The notes beneath the pieces are model-generated. The model saw only the letters and a program-made list of their open reading frames with translations. It ran no database searches and was not told the origin of the DNA. A DNA stretch of 64,000 nucleotides from Delftia tsuruhatensis. Lineage in GTDB: Bacteria > Pseudomonadota > Gammaproteobacteria > Burkholderiales > Burkholderiaceae_C. The translations under genes and the position numbers were made by a program. Where the stretch lies: the NCBI RefSeq assembly GCF_903815225.1, contig NZ_LR813084.1, positions 4,072,501 through 4,136,500 on the forward strand, given 5' to 3'. Shown here piece by piece: positions 49,157-57,769 of the stretch. The first letter of the stretch is position 1, and each line of letters opens with the position of its first letter.

Positions 49157-49631
49157 ATACGACCTCTGGGGCTGGTACGTCGGCGAGCACGAGGCCTGGC
49201 GCGAGCGCTGCACCACGCTGGCACCATCACGAACCGACATGCCAGAGGAGCCCGGCGCCACACGCTGTCTGTGGACAGGCAACGGCTGGATAGAACGCCC
49301 CTACGAGAAGCCGCAGATCCAGCCTGAGTCGCCACAGTATCCGGACCCACGCCACATCACCCCCCTGGCCCTGCGCCGCCGCTTCACCCTGGCCGAACGC
49401 TTGGCCATCGAGTGGGCCGCCGTGGACCGCGCCGACACCGGCGAGCAGCAGCGCAGGGATGCCGCCCTGCTGCGCGTCTGCCTCAAGGACCAGGAGCAGG
49501 CCGGCTTCATCGATCTGGACGACGCCGATGTGGCCACAGGCGTGCGGCTGATCGAAGACCTGCAACTCATCGCACCAGGCCGTGCGGCCGAGATCCTCGG
49601 CACCCCGGTCCAGCCCGGCGAACGCCCCTGA
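49146..49631 (+). CDS. tail-fibre assembly chaperone A
   Basis: 161 residues, overlapping the end of tip A by 11 bases. The N-terminal part (MHYEYDLWGWYVGEHEAW...RCLWTGNGWIERPYEKP) would be specific to tip A. The C-terminal half (RHITPLALRRRFTLAERLAIEWAAVDRADTGEQQRRDA) is shared with chaperone B. Position right after a tip protein is characteristic of gpG/Tfa-type fibre chaperones. A start at 49101 is possible but would overlap the tip gene more deeply. Confidence 0.75.
   Translation: MHYEYDLWGWYVGEHEAWRERCTTLAPSRTDMPEEPGATRCLWTGNGWIERPYEKPQIQPESPQYPDPRHITPLALRRRFTLAERLAIEWAAVDRADTGEQQRRDAALLRVCLKDQEQAGFIDLDDADVATGVRLIEDLQLIAPGRAAEILGTPVQPGERP
49351..49400 (+). repeat. direct repeat, copy 1 (in chaperone A)
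   Basis: A roughly 50-bp segment coding RHITPLALRRRFTLAER that is nearly identical at DNA level to 50560-50609, in the same frame and orientation, 1209 bp away. Confidence 0.8.
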
Positions 49632-49643
49632 ATCCCCACCCGC

Positions 49644-49677
49644 AAAGCCCCGGCGCCTGAACGGCCGCCGGGGCTTT
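49644..49677 (+). terminator. terminator after tip module A
   Basis: AAAGCCCCGGCG and its exact complement form a 12-bp stem around a 10-nt loop, between chaperone A and module B. Confidence 0.75.
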
Positions 49678-49680
49678 GCC

Positions 49681-49938
49681 ATGGCTGATCGCTGGGAAGA
49701 AAACGCGACATGGCAAGCCTGTGTACACCCAGTCAGCACAGTCAACGCCGCTGGCGCCCCCACCCCTGCCGCGAGAACATCAGCGCAACCCGGGCACAGC
49801 GCCAGAGGCCTTGCAGGCCCCAGGCGCAAGACCCGGCCAGGACACCCAGACCGCCTTGGCCGCATGAACTCCTGCATGACCACCACCATCACTGTCGATC
49901 ACGTCAACGCCGCAGCCTGCGCAAAGGTGGCTGCATGA
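49681..49938 (+). CDS. possible small gene or gene remnant between tip modules
   Basis: 85 codons from MADRWEENATWQACVHPVSTVN to a stop that overlaps the tip B start as ATGA. The Pro/Arg-rich middle looks non-native, while the end (MTTTITVDHVNAAACAKVAA) has the Ala-rich look of a fibre C-terminus. It may be the remnant of an adaptor that once carried tip B. No ribosome-binding site is evident. Confidence 0.35.
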   Translation: MADRWEENATWQACVHPVSTVNAAGAPTPAARTSAQPGHSARGLAGPRRKTRPGHPDRLGRMNSCMTTTITVDHVNAAACAKVAA

Positions 49939-50345
49939 GCCTGGATGCCGTCATCAGCGCCGATCTGGTGAAGACGCGGGCGGAGATTGCTGCGTTGAGC
50001 AGTGCCGTGGCGGTTGCGCGCAACGAGATCTCGGGACTGAACACTCAGTTGACCAGCAACAGCCATATCAAAAGCATTCAACGCGGTGTGATCGATATGG
50101 GCAGCGTATTGACGAGAACGGTATCCATTACTGCAGTTACTCCGGGGAAAAGCTCTCTCAAGAACCTGGGAAACACTGGCGCGTTTTATTCCAGTGTCTT
50201 TACCTCTCAGGGTAACAACAGTGTATTTAGCAGCAATTCTGTGATGCTGGAACTGGTCAACGGCAATCAGATCAAGGCCACCGGCATCGTGGCAACGCCT
50301 TATTACAACACTTTGGTCTCCTGGGAACTGGTGGAGTACAAATAA
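49935..50345 (+). CDS. receptor-binding tip B (short alternative tail-fibre tip)
   Basis: 136 residues. MSLDAVISADLVKTRAEIAALSSAV is a coiled-coil start resembling the N-terminus of tip A. A beta-rich domain follows (IQRGVIDMGSVLTRTVSITAVTPGKSSLKNLGNTG...VMLELVNGNQIKATGIVATPYYNTLVSWELVEYK), of a kind seen in phage tail-fibre tips. Its second half is AT-richer than the neighbours. Chaperone B follows directly, so this is a second complete tip module. Confidence 0.72.
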   Translation: MSLDAVISADLVKTRAEIAALSSAVAVARNEISGLNTQLTSNSHIKSIQRGVIDMGSVLTRTVSITAVTPGKSSLKNLGNTGAFYSSVFTSQGNNSVFSSNSVMLELVNGNQIKATGIVATPYYNTLVSWELVEYK

Positions 50346-50840
50346 ATGCCCCACCACTACGCCCAGCTCACCCCCGCCGGCGTGGCCTTCGCCATCACCG
50401 AAACGCGTGCCGAGCTCAACGCTCCCGACCTGCTGCCCCTGCCCCGCTACGAGACCTCGGTGCTCGGCCGACGCTGGACCGGCACGCACTGGGAGGACGT
50501 GGCGCAGGCGCTGCCTGAAGCCCCGGCCCCATCCGTTGCGCCCCGCGAACCCGCCCTCCGCCACATCACCCCCCAGGCCCTGCGCCGCCGCTTCACCGTG
50601 GTCGAGCGCACGGCCCTGGAATGGGCCGTGGTGGACCGTGCCGAGGCGGGCGAGGCCGAGCGCATGAACGCGGCCACGCTGCGCTCGCTGCTCAAGGACA
50701 TCGAGCAGGCGCGCCGCATCGACCTCGACGACCCCGAACTGGCCGACAGCCTGCGCCGGTTCGAGGCCTTCGGACTCATAGCCGCGGGGCGCGCCCAGGA
50801 GATCCTGGACGGCCCCGTACAAGCCCACGAACAGCCGTGA
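50346..50840 (+). CDS. tail-fibre assembly chaperone B
   Basis: 164 residues, starting right after the tip B stop. The N-terminal domain (MPHHYAQLTPAGVAFAITETRAELNAPDLLPL) differs from chaperone A. The C-terminal half (RHITPQALRRRFTVVERTALEWAVVDRAEAGEAERMNA) is a close paralogue of it, pointing to duplication of the chaperone base with exchange of the tip-specific part. Last gene before the sheath. Confidence 0.78.
   Translation: MPHHYAQLTPAGVAFAITETRAELNAPDLLPLPRYETSVLGRRWTGTHWEDVAQALPEAPAPSVAPREPALRHITPQALRRRFTVVERTALEWAVVDRAEAGEAERMNAATLRSLLKDIEQARRIDLDDPELADSLRRFEAFGLIAAGRAQEILDGPVQAHEQP
50560..50609 (+). repeat. direct repeat, copy 2 (in chaperone B)
   Basis: Near-identical to 49351-49400. 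Recombination between the copies would delete 1209 bp (tip B and the first half of chaperone B) and leave a chaperone A/B hybrid frame. Confidence 0.8.
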
Positions 50841-50897
50841 CCACCCCTTTCTGACGACAGCCCCACGGCCCATCCATCCCCCAACCCGGAGAACACC

Positions 50898-52091
50898 ATG
50901 GCGACAGCCCCGTTCCATCATGGCATTCGCGTCACGGAAGTGAGCGAAGGCATCAATTCCATCCGCATCGTGTCCACGGCCGTGATCGGCCTCGTGGCCA
51001 CGGCCAGCGACGCCGATGCGGCGACTTTCCCGCTGAACCGTCCGGTCCTGGTCACCAAGATCGACGCGGCCATCGGCAAGGCCGGCACCAAGGGCACGCT
51101 GGCCCAGGCCCTGAGCGCCATCAAGGAGCAGTGCCGCCCGGTGCTGGTCGTCGTGCGCGTGGCCGATGGCGAAGGCGCCACCGAGGCCGAACGCCGCACC
51201 GACCAGGACGCCAAGGTCATCGGCACCACTGCCGGCAACCAGTACACGGGCCTGCAGGCGCTGCTGGCGGCCCAGGCACAGCTCGGCGTCAAGCCGCGCA
51301 TCCTGGGCGCGCCGGGCCTGGACAGCCAGGCCGTGACCGATGCACTGGCATCGGTGGCCATCAAGCTGCGCGGCTTCGCCTACGCGGCGGCCATCGGCAA
51401 CGATGTGGCCGAGGCACAGGCCTACCGCGAGCACTTCGGCCAGCGCGAGCTGATGCTGCTGTGGCCCGGCTTCAAGGCGCTGGACCTGTCCAGCGCCGCA
51501 GTGCAGGACGCCTCGCCCGTGGCCTACGCCCTGGGCTTGCGCGCACGCATCGACCAGGAGCAGGGCTGGCACAAGACGCTGTCCAACGTGCCGCTGTCCG
51601 GCGTGCTGGGCATCTCGCGCGATGTGCACTGGGACCTGCAAAGCCCCGACACCGAGGCCGGCATCCTCAACCAGGCGGGCATCACCACGCTGATCCAGAG
51701 CCAGGGCCACCGCTTCTGGGGCTCGCGCACCTGCACGGACAGCGAGCTGTTCCGCTTCGAGTCCAGCGTGCGCACCGCCCAGGTGCTGGCCGACACCATG
51801 GCCGAGGCGCATTTCTGGGCCGTGGACAAGCCCATGCACCCCAGCCTGGTCAAGGACATCCTGGAAGGCATCAACACCAAGTTCCGCGAGTTGAAGGCCC
51901 TGGGCTACATCCTGGACGGCAAGGCCTGGTACGACGAAACGGTCAACGAGACCGCGACGCTCAAGGCCGGCAAGCTGGTGCTGGACTACGACTACACGCC
52001 CGTGCCCCCGCTGGAGGACCTGGGCTTTCGCCAGCGCATCACCGACCGCTACTTCGCCGACTTCGCCCTGCGCGTGGGCACTGGCCAGTAA
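50898..52091 (+). CDS. FI: contractile tail sheath protein FI
   Basis: 397 residues, the size of P2 FI. HHGIRVTEVSEGINSIRIVSTAVIGLVATA at the start and DGKAWYDETVNETATLKAGKLVLDYDYTPVPPLEDLGFRQRIT at the end are characteristic sheath blocks. Polymerises around the tube and contracts to drive it through the target envelope. Preceded by GGAGAACACC. Confidence 0.96.
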   Translation: MATAPFHHGIRVTEVSEGINSIRIVSTAVIGLVATASDADAATFPLNRPVLVTKIDAAIGKAGTKGTLAQALSAIKEQCRPVLVVVRVADGEGATEAERRTDQDAKVIGTTAGNQYTGLQALLAAQAQLGVKPRILGAPGLDSQAVTDALASVAIKLRGFAYAAAIGNDVAEAQAYREHFGQRELMLLWPGFKALDLSSAAVQDASPVAYALGLRARIDQEQGWHKTLSNVPLSGVLGISRDVHWDLQSPDTEAGILNQAGITTLIQSQGHRFWGSRTCTDSELFRFESSVRTAQVLADTMAEAHFWAVDKPMHPSLVKDILEGINTKFRELKALGYILDGKAWYDETVNETATLKAGKLVLDYDYTPVPPLEDLGFRQRITDRYFADFALRVGTGQ

Positions 52092-52154
52092 GCGGCACGC
52101 GTACCCGACACACCGAACACACCGACTACACGGAACACACAGGAGAAAAGCACC

Positions 52155-52664
52155 ATGGGACTGCCCCGCTCTCTCAAGAATTTCGCCACCTTCGTGGATG
52201 GCAACTCGTACATCGGCGACATGCCCGAAGTGGGCCTGCCCAAGCTCACCCGCAAGATGGAAAAGTACCGCGCCGGCGGCATGAACGGCGAGGTCAGCCT
52301 GGACTTCGGCATGGAGGCCATCGAGGCCGACCTGACCGCCGCCGGCTACATGAAGGAATTGATCGCCACCTGGGGCACGCTGCGCCATGACGGCGTGCTG
52401 CTGCGCTTCGCGGGCGCCCTGCAGGGCGATGACAGCGAAGGCGTGGACACGCTGGAAGTGGTCATGCGCGGGCGCTTCACCGAGTTCGACCCCGGCAAGG
52501 CCAAGGCCGGCGACAAGACCGAGATCAAGTACAAGCTGGCCGTCAGCTACTACCGCCTGTCCATCAACGGCCAGGTGCTGATCGAGATCGATCCGGTCAA
52601 CTTCGTCGAGGTCGTCAACGGCATCGACCGCCTGGCCCAGGTGCGCGCCGCGCTGGGCATCTGA
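52155..52664 (+). CDS. FII: major tail tube protein FII
   Basis: 169 residues. LPRSLKNFATFVDGNSYIGDMPEVGLPKLTRKMEKYRAGGMNGEV is the classical FII start. It forms the inner tube. Follows the sheath by 63 bp with AGGAGAAAAGC before the ATG. Confidence 0.96.
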   Translation: MGLPRSLKNFATFVDGNSYIGDMPEVGLPKLTRKMEKYRAGGMNGEVSLDFGMEAIEADLTAAGYMKELIATWGTLRHDGVLLRFAGALQGDDSEGVDTLEVVMRGRFTEFDPGKAKAGDKTEIKYKLAVSYYRLSINGQVLIEIDPVNFVEVVNGIDRLAQVRAALGI

Positions 52665-52705
52665 GCCCGGTCCTCTCTTTCCCTTCATCCGAACGCTGAC
52701 ACACC

Positions 52706-53065
52706 ATGGACACCCCCAAGCCCCAGGAAGACCTCCACAACCAGGCCGCCGCCCATGCGGCCGCCCTCGCATCCGGCGACGCGCGCGAGATCACGCTGGA
52801 CGTGCCCCTCAGGCGCCCCGGCGGTGAACTGGTCAAGGTGCTGGTGCGCCGCCCCAATGCCGGCGCGCTGCGCGGCCTGTCGCTGGTCGAGCTGTTGCAC
52901 ATGAACGTGACCGCGCTGCAGACCCTGCTGCCGCGCGTGACCGAGCCCATGCTGCACAAGGCCGAGGTGCTCCAGCTGGACCCCGCCGACCTGGTGACGC
53001 TGGGCACGGAGGTGGCCTCTTTTTTGGTGCCGAAGGCGCAGAGGGAGCAATTCCCGAGCGCGTAG
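52706..53065 (+). CDS. E: tail assembly chaperone E
   Basis: 119 residues. ITLDVPLRRPGGELVKVLVRRPNAGALRGLSLVELLHMNVTALQTLLPRVTEP matches P2 gpE. Near its 3' end the heptamer T TTT TTG (53020-53026), in the right phase, allows a -1 shift into the E' frame. The extended product (about 161 residues) is needed with E to build the tail on the tape measure. Confidence 0.92.
   Translation: MDTPKPQEDLHNQAAAHAAALASGDAREITLDVPLRRPGGELVKVLVRRPNAGALRGLSLVELLHMNVTALQTLLPRVTEPMLHKAEVLQLDPADLVTLGTEVASFLVPKAQREQFPSA
53020..53026 (+). promoter_or_regulatory. programmed -1 frameshift site, E to E'
   Basis: T TTT TTG is in register with the E codons TCT TTT TTG. After slipping back one base the frame continues GGT GCC GAA and reads in phase through ATG 53074 to the E' stop at 53190. 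This is the same slippery heptamer as in P2. Confidence 0.9.
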
Positions 53066-53073
53066 AGGACGCC

Positions 53074-53190
53074 ATGGCCGACCTGGCCATGGTCTTTCAC
53101 TGGCGGCCGGCGGACATGGAGGACATGTCGCTGGCCGAGCTCGGCCAATGGCACGAACGCGCGCGAGAGCGCCACGAAAACCAGGCCTGA
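53074..53190 (+). CDS. tail protein E' (GpE extension)
   Basis: 38 residues when started at ATG 53074 (MADLAMVFHWRPADMEDMSLAELGQWHERARERHENQA). The VFHWRPADMEDMSLAELGQWHERA core is diagnostic of the GpE+E' extension. It is mostly expected as the C-terminal part of the frameshifted E-E' fusion, not as an independent protein. Confidence 0.85.
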   Translation: MADLAMVFHWRPADMEDMSLAELGQWHERARERHENQA

Positions 53191-53268
53191 GCACCACACC
53201 ACACCACTGCCCGCCCCTGCCCATGATTTCCACAGACCACCAACGCCGCGCCGGCCAGGGAGCAGCCC

Positions 53269-55971
53269 ATGGCCGTTGACACCCTGCGCCTGGACGAGGT
53301 GCTCAAGCAGGCCGACCTTGTGCAGAAAAGGCTGCAACGTCTGCGCACGGACAGTGCCAGCACGGCACAGGCTCTCGAATCCACGGGCAAGCGGCTGCAG
53401 GAACTGCAGCGGCGCCAGGCCATGGTGGGCGAGTTCCGCGAGCTGCGCCCGGCGCTGGAGGACACCAATCTCAAGCTGGCCGCGGCCCGCGCTCGCATGA
53501 TGGCGCTGGCGACCGCCCAGAGCACCGCGCGCACCACCACCAAGGCCCAGCGCCAGGAGCTGGCGCTGGCAGTCCAGGAAAGCACACGACTGGCACAGCA
53601 ACAGCGCGAACAGCAGACCCGGCTGCAGGGCCTGCGCGAGGGCCTGCGCGCCACCGGCATGGACACGCGCAATCTGTCGCGCCACGACCGGGCGCTGCGC
53701 GCTGACCTCGCGGCCACCACGGCCCAGATGCAGCGCCACAATGCCGTGGCCGCCGCAACGGCGCAGCGGCGGGCCGGCATCGACGCCATGACGGCGCGCG
53801 GCAAGGCGCTGGCCGAGCGGGGCAAGGCCCTGAGCGAGGCCGGCGGCACGGTGCTTGCCCCCGCTCGCTCCGTGGTCCAGGCACAGATGGCCTACGAGCA
53901 GCCCGCGGCCCAGCTGGGCGCGACCATGGCGGGCCAGGACGGCAAGCCTGCGGCCGCCTACCAGGAGGTCATGAACCTGGCCAAGAACCTGGCCACGGCG
54001 CTGCCCGGCAGCACGGCCGAGTTCATTGGCATGATGGATGCGCTGCAGCGCCAGGGCGTGTCCGCGCGTGACGTTCTGGCAGGCGTGGGGGAACAGGCCG
54101 CCAGGCTGGGCCTGGTGCTGGGTACCTCGGCCAGGGACTCGGCCGAGTTCGCGGCCCAGCTGCAACAGGCCACCGGCGCGAGCGCAGACGACATGGCGGC
54201 CCTCGCGGATACCGTGCAGCGCGCCGCAGGACTCAAGCTCGATCCTGCCCAGATGCTCAAGGGCCTGGACGCCATCGGCAAGGCACTGCCCCAGCTGGGG
54301 CAGCAGGGAGCCAGGTCGGGCCAGATGTTCGCTCCGCTGCTGCTCCTGCTCGACCAGGCCGGCATCGGCGGCAAGGTGGCGGGGGACGCCCTGGCCCAGA
54401 TGCTCAAGCGCGGCATGGACCCCAAAGGCCTCGCGGGCATCAACAAAAAGCTCGCCACGGAAAACATCTCGCTGGATTTCAGCGATGCCCAGGGCCGGTT
54501 CGGTGGCACGGACCAGCTCATGGCCCAGCTGGACAAGCTCAAGGGCATGAAAAACACCGGCCTGCGCGATCAGGCGCTGGCCAGCCTGGCAGGCGGCGAC
54601 AAGCAGACGCTGCAGGCCCTGCAGGCCTTGATGCAGCAAGGCCCCGCAGGCCTGCAGGCCGTTGCCGCGCAGATGGCGGCGCAGGCCAGCCTCGAGCAGC
54701 GCGTGGCACTGCGCCTGGACACCGTGGCCGCGCAGTATGAAGCCGCCAGGGACAGCTACAACGGCCTGCTGGGTGATATGGGCGAGACGATCGCCCCCGA
54801 CGTCAAGGGCCTGCTGGGCACGCTGCGCGAGATGACCGAGGGCCTGCGCGGCTGGGTCAGGGAGCATCCGGAGATCGTCAAATGGTCGCTGCGCCTCGTG
54901 GCGGTGGTCGGCCTGATGCTTTCGGGCCTGGGCCTGCTGGCCTCGGTGGTCGGCGGCATTCTGGGCCCCATCGCCATGGCACGCGCGGTCATGCCCATGC
55001 TGGCCGCTGGCGCCAGGCTGGTGGCCGGCGCGTTCTCTGTCCTGATGGGAGGCGTCGGCATGCTGGGCTCCATGCTGCGCGTGGTTTTCGCCAGCCTGCT
55101 GGCCAATCCGCTGGCCATGGTCGGCCTGGGCCTCATCGGCTTTCTGACCTCTCTTTTCAATAGCTGGAGCCAGATCACGGCCGCCTTCCAGAAGGGCGAC
55201 TGGAGCGCCATCGGAGGCATCTTGCTGCAGGCGCTGATGAGTGCCCTGAATACCGCCACCCTGGGCCTGCTGGGGGCCATCCAGAGCATGGTCGCCACGG
55301 TCTTCAATCTGCTGCGCTCGCTGTTCCAGGCACTGGACTGGGCCGCCGTGGGAAGTGCCATTCTCAACGGCCTCGCGGCCGGCCTGGAGATGGCCGCCCA
55401 GGGGCTGCTGGCGGTGCTCCAGGGCCTGGGCAACCTGGTCATCACCGCCGTGCGCCAGCTGTTCGGCATCAACTCGCCGAGCACGGTGTTCGCGGAGATC
55501 GGCGGCTTTCTGATCGAAGGACTGATCGCTGGCCTGGCCGAGCGCGCCGCGGCGCTGCGGGATGGTGTCGTGGGTGTGGCCACGTCGATCGGCTCCTGGT
55601 TCAAGGAGACCTTCAGCTTCGGCGGCCCGGACGCCACCTCCCCATCGCCACCGTTGCCCGAGCAGGGCCGCGCCGGCGCCCTGCGCCAGGGCATTGCCGC
55701 CGCCGCCACGGCAGCCACCCTGGCCACGGGCTCCATGCCCGCCCTGGCCGCGCAAGGCACCGTGCGCATCGACAGCCGGGCGCCGCTGGCCGGCGCCGCC
55801 GCGCCCCCACCTGTGCCTGTGCCCATGGCCGGCGCCACCATCCACATCACCGTCAACGCAGCCCCCGGCCAGGACGCGCAGGCCATCGCCCGCGCCGTGG
55901 CCGCCGAGCTCGACCGGCGCGAGCGAGCCAGGCGCTCCAGCGTGCTGTCGCAGCTGTCGGACATCGACTGA
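53269..55971 (+). CDS. T: tail tape measure protein T
   Basis: 900 residues, in the normal range for P2-type tape measures (P2 T is 815). Long coiled coil at residues 1-200, central QQAGIG-type repeats typical of the TP901/P2 family, then several membrane-spanning segments (about residues 540-640) and a C-terminal amphipathic region. Length sets tail length and the membrane segments may insert into the target. Preceded by GGAGCAGCCC. Confidence 0.94.
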   Translation: MAVDTLRLDEVLKQADLVQKRLQRLRTDSASTAQALESTGKRLQELQRRQAMVGEFRELRPALEDTNLKLAAARARMMALATAQSTARTTTKAQRQELALAVQESTRLAQQQREQQTRLQGLREGLRATGMDTRNLSRHDRALRADLAATTAQMQRHNAVAAATAQRRAGIDAMTARGKALAERGKALSEAGGTVLAPARSVVQAQMAYEQPAAQLGATMAGQDGKPAAAYQEVMNLAKNLATALPGSTAEFIGMMDALQRQGVSARDVLAGVGEQAARLGLVLGTSARDSAEFAAQLQQATGASADDMAALADTVQRAAGLKLDPAQMLKGLDAIGKALPQLGQQGARSGQMFAPLLLLLDQAGIGGKVAGDALAQMLKRGMDPKGLAGINKKLATENISLDFSDAQGRFGGTDQLMAQLDKLKGMKNTGLRDQALASLAGGDKQTLQALQALMQQGPAGLQAVAAQMAAQASLEQRVALRLDTVAAQYEAARDSYNGLLGDMGETIAPDVKGLLGTLREMTEGLRGWVREHPEIVKWSLRLVAVVGLMLSGLGLLASVVGGILGPIAMARAVMPMLAAGARLVAGAFSVLMGGVGMLGSMLRVVFASLLANPLAMVGLGLIGFLTSLFNSWSQITAAFQKGDWSAIGGILLQALMSALNTATLGLLGAIQSMVATVFNLLRSLFQALDWAAVGSAILNGLAAGLEMAAQGLLAVLQGLGNLVITAVRQLFGINSPSTVFAEIGGFLIEGLIAGLAERAAALRDGVVGVATSIGSWFKETFSFGGPDATSPSPPLPEQGRAGALRQGIAAAATAATLATGSMPALAAQGTVRIDSRAPLAGAAAPPPVPVPMAGATIHITVNAAPGQDAQAIARAVAAELDRRERARRSSVLSQLSDID

Positions 55972-55982
55972 GGACCAAGAGC

Positions 55983-56423
55983 ATGCTGATAATGCTGGGC
56001 CAGTTTGCCTTTGGCATCGACACACTGGCGTTCGACAAACTGGTGCGCAGCAGCACCTGGCGCCATCCGAGCAACAGCCGCGTGGGCGCACGCCCCGCGC
56101 GCCAGTCGCTGGGCCCGGGCGACGAAACGCTGTCTCTGACAGGCGTGCTCGCGCCCGAGTTCCGGGGCACGGCCAAGTCCCTGGACAGCCTGCGCAAGAT
56201 GGCCGACGAAGGCGATGCCTGGGCCCTGGTGGGCGGCGAGGATGTGCTGGGCGCGTGGGTCATAGAGAGCCTTCAGCAGACCGGCACGCACTACAGCGTC
56301 GATGGCCGCGCACGCCGCATCGAGTTCGAACTGAAGCTGGCCCGCGTGGACGACAACCAGGCCCAGGGCGACGGCGGCGTCGACCCCTGGCCCGACGGCA
56401 GCTACTGGGAATGGTGGATCTGA
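55983..56423 (+). CDS. U: tail protein U
   Basis: 146 residues, P2 gpU family: MLMLGQFAFGIDTLAF-like start, then SSTWRHPSNSRVGARPARQSLGPGDETLSLTGVLAPEF. Terminates or caps the tail tube. Its stop overlaps the D start by one base (TGATG). Confidence 0.94.
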   Translation: MLIMLGQFAFGIDTLAFDKLVRSSTWRHPSNSRVGARPARQSLGPGDETLSLTGVLAPEFRGTAKSLDSLRKMADEGDAWALVGGEDVLGAWVIESLQQTGTHYSVDGRARRIEFELKLARVDDNQAQGDGGVDPWPDGSYWEWWI

Positions 56424-57424
56424 TGACCACGCGCGAGCACGCCTACTCCCAGCCCCGCTATGAAATCCTCATGGACGGGCACAACATCACCAGCCACGTG
56501 AACACGCGGCTGATGAACCTGAAGCTGACCGAATCGCGCGGCGAAGAGGCCGACAAGCTCGAGCTCACGCTGGACGACAGCGACGCCCGCCTGGCCCTGC
56601 CCGGCAAGGGCTCCAGGATCGAACTGAAGCTGGGCTGGGCCGGCCACGCGCTCATCGACAAGGGCAGCTACGAGGTGGACGAGGTCGAGCACCAGGGCGC
56701 GCCCGACAAGATCATCGTGCACGCACGCTCGGCCGAACTCAAGCGCCAGCTGCGCACGCGCTCAGAGCACAGCTACCACGGCAGCACGCTGGGCCAGATC
56801 GTGCGCGGCATCGCCCGGCGCAACGGCCTGCAGGCGCGTGTGGATGCGCAGTTCGAGAACCTGCGCGTGGAGCACATCGACCAGACCCACGAAAGCGACC
56901 TGCACTTTTGCAGCCGCCTGGCGCGCCAGTACGACGCCGTGTGCACGGTCAAGAAAGGCAGGCTGGCCTTCATCGCCATCGACAGCAAAACCACGGCCTC
57001 CGGCCAGCCCCTGGAGACCGCGATCCTCACCCGGGCCGTAGGCGACAGCCACAACTACCACACGGCCGCGCGCAACGACTACAGCGGCGTGCGCGCCTAC
57101 TGGAACGATCCGCAAAGCGCCGAAAAGCGCAGCGCCACGCAGGGCGCCGAGGACAACGAAAAACGCCTCAAGGACACCTATGGCAGCGAGGCCGAGGCCC
57201 AGGCCGCCGCCAAGGCCGAGATGGGCCGCATCCGTCGCGCCAAGGCCACCATGGGCCTGACGCTGGCCCTGGCGCGCCCCGACCTGATGCCGCAGACGCC
57301 GCTGAAACTGCAAGGCTTCAAGCCGCAGATCGACGACACGCCCTGGCTGGTCGTCAAGATCCAGCATGAGCTGGGCGACAGCGGCTTCATCTCCAAACTC
57401 ACGCTGGAAACCCGCACCAGCTGA
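56423..57424 (+). CDS. D: baseplate hub/tail protein D
   Basis: 333 residues. RYEILMDGHNITSHVNTRLMNLKLTESRGEEADKLELTLDDSDARLALP is the gpD (T4 gp27-like hub) start, and the C-terminal PQTPLKLQGFKPQIDDTPWLVVKIQHEL block is conserved. Organises the hub that carries spike V. Last late gene; convergent with the repressor. Confidence 0.94.
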   Translation: MTTREHAYSQPRYEILMDGHNITSHVNTRLMNLKLTESRGEEADKLELTLDDSDARLALPGKGSRIELKLGWAGHALIDKGSYEVDEVEHQGAPDKIIVHARSAELKRQLRTRSEHSYHGSTLGQIVRGIARRNGLQARVDAQFENLRVEHIDQTHESDLHFCSRLARQYDAVCTVKKGRLAFIAIDSKTTASGQPLETAILTRAVGDSHNYHTAARNDYSGVRAYWNDPQSAEKRSATQGAEDNEKRLKDTYGSEAEAQAAAKAEMGRIRRAKATMGLTLALARPDLMPQTPLKLQGFKPQIDDTPWLVVKIQHELGDSGFISKLTLETRTS

Positions 57425-57433
57425 CGGCTGCCT

Positions 57434-57766
57434 TCAGCGCGCGGCCAGGGCCGCCACGGCCAGGATGGCGCTGCGGCCCGCCTCGTCCGCGCGGCCATAG
57501 CAATCGAGCAGCTCGCGCTCGTCCGGAGCCAGGGTGTGGGCCGATGCGTTCGCATGCTGGCCCGTCACCACATACAGCACATCCATGCCCAGGCCCGCCA
57601 TCACGGCCAGGGCGGCCGCATTGGGCGATTGCTCGCCCTTCTCCCAGGTGGCAAGGGTGCCGCGCGAGACGTCGCAGGCATCGGCCATGGCGAGCTGCGC
57701 CACGTCCAGACGCAGACGCTCTTGCCTCAGCCTTTCACCGATGTGTTCGAAATTTCTTCTATTCAT
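57434..57766 (-). CDS. XRE-family lysogeny repressor (C-like)
   Basis: 110 residues from ATG 57766. A Cro/CI helix-turn-helix (RLRQERLRLDVAQLAMADACDVSRGTLATWEKGEQSPN) and a short C-terminal part without a LexA/CI-type peptidase domain, so it should not be self-cleaved after DNA damage. Divergent from the rightward early genes with a perfect palindromic operator between them, and an operator-like half-site inside its own first codons. Upstream residues to 57826 lack support. Confidence 0.86.
   Translation of the reverse strand: MNRRNFEHIGERLRQERLRLDVAQLAMADACDVSRGTLATWEKGEQSPNAAALAVMAGLGMDVLYVVTGQHANASAHTLAPDERELLDCYGRADEAGRSAILAVAALAAR
57747..57756. promoter_or_regulatory. second repressor-site-like sequence inside the repressor gene
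   Basis: TCGAAATTTC repeats the core of the main operator and lies within codons 4-7 of the repressor gene. It may give cooperative binding or autoregulation. Confidence 0.5.
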
Positions 57767-57769
57767 CAA

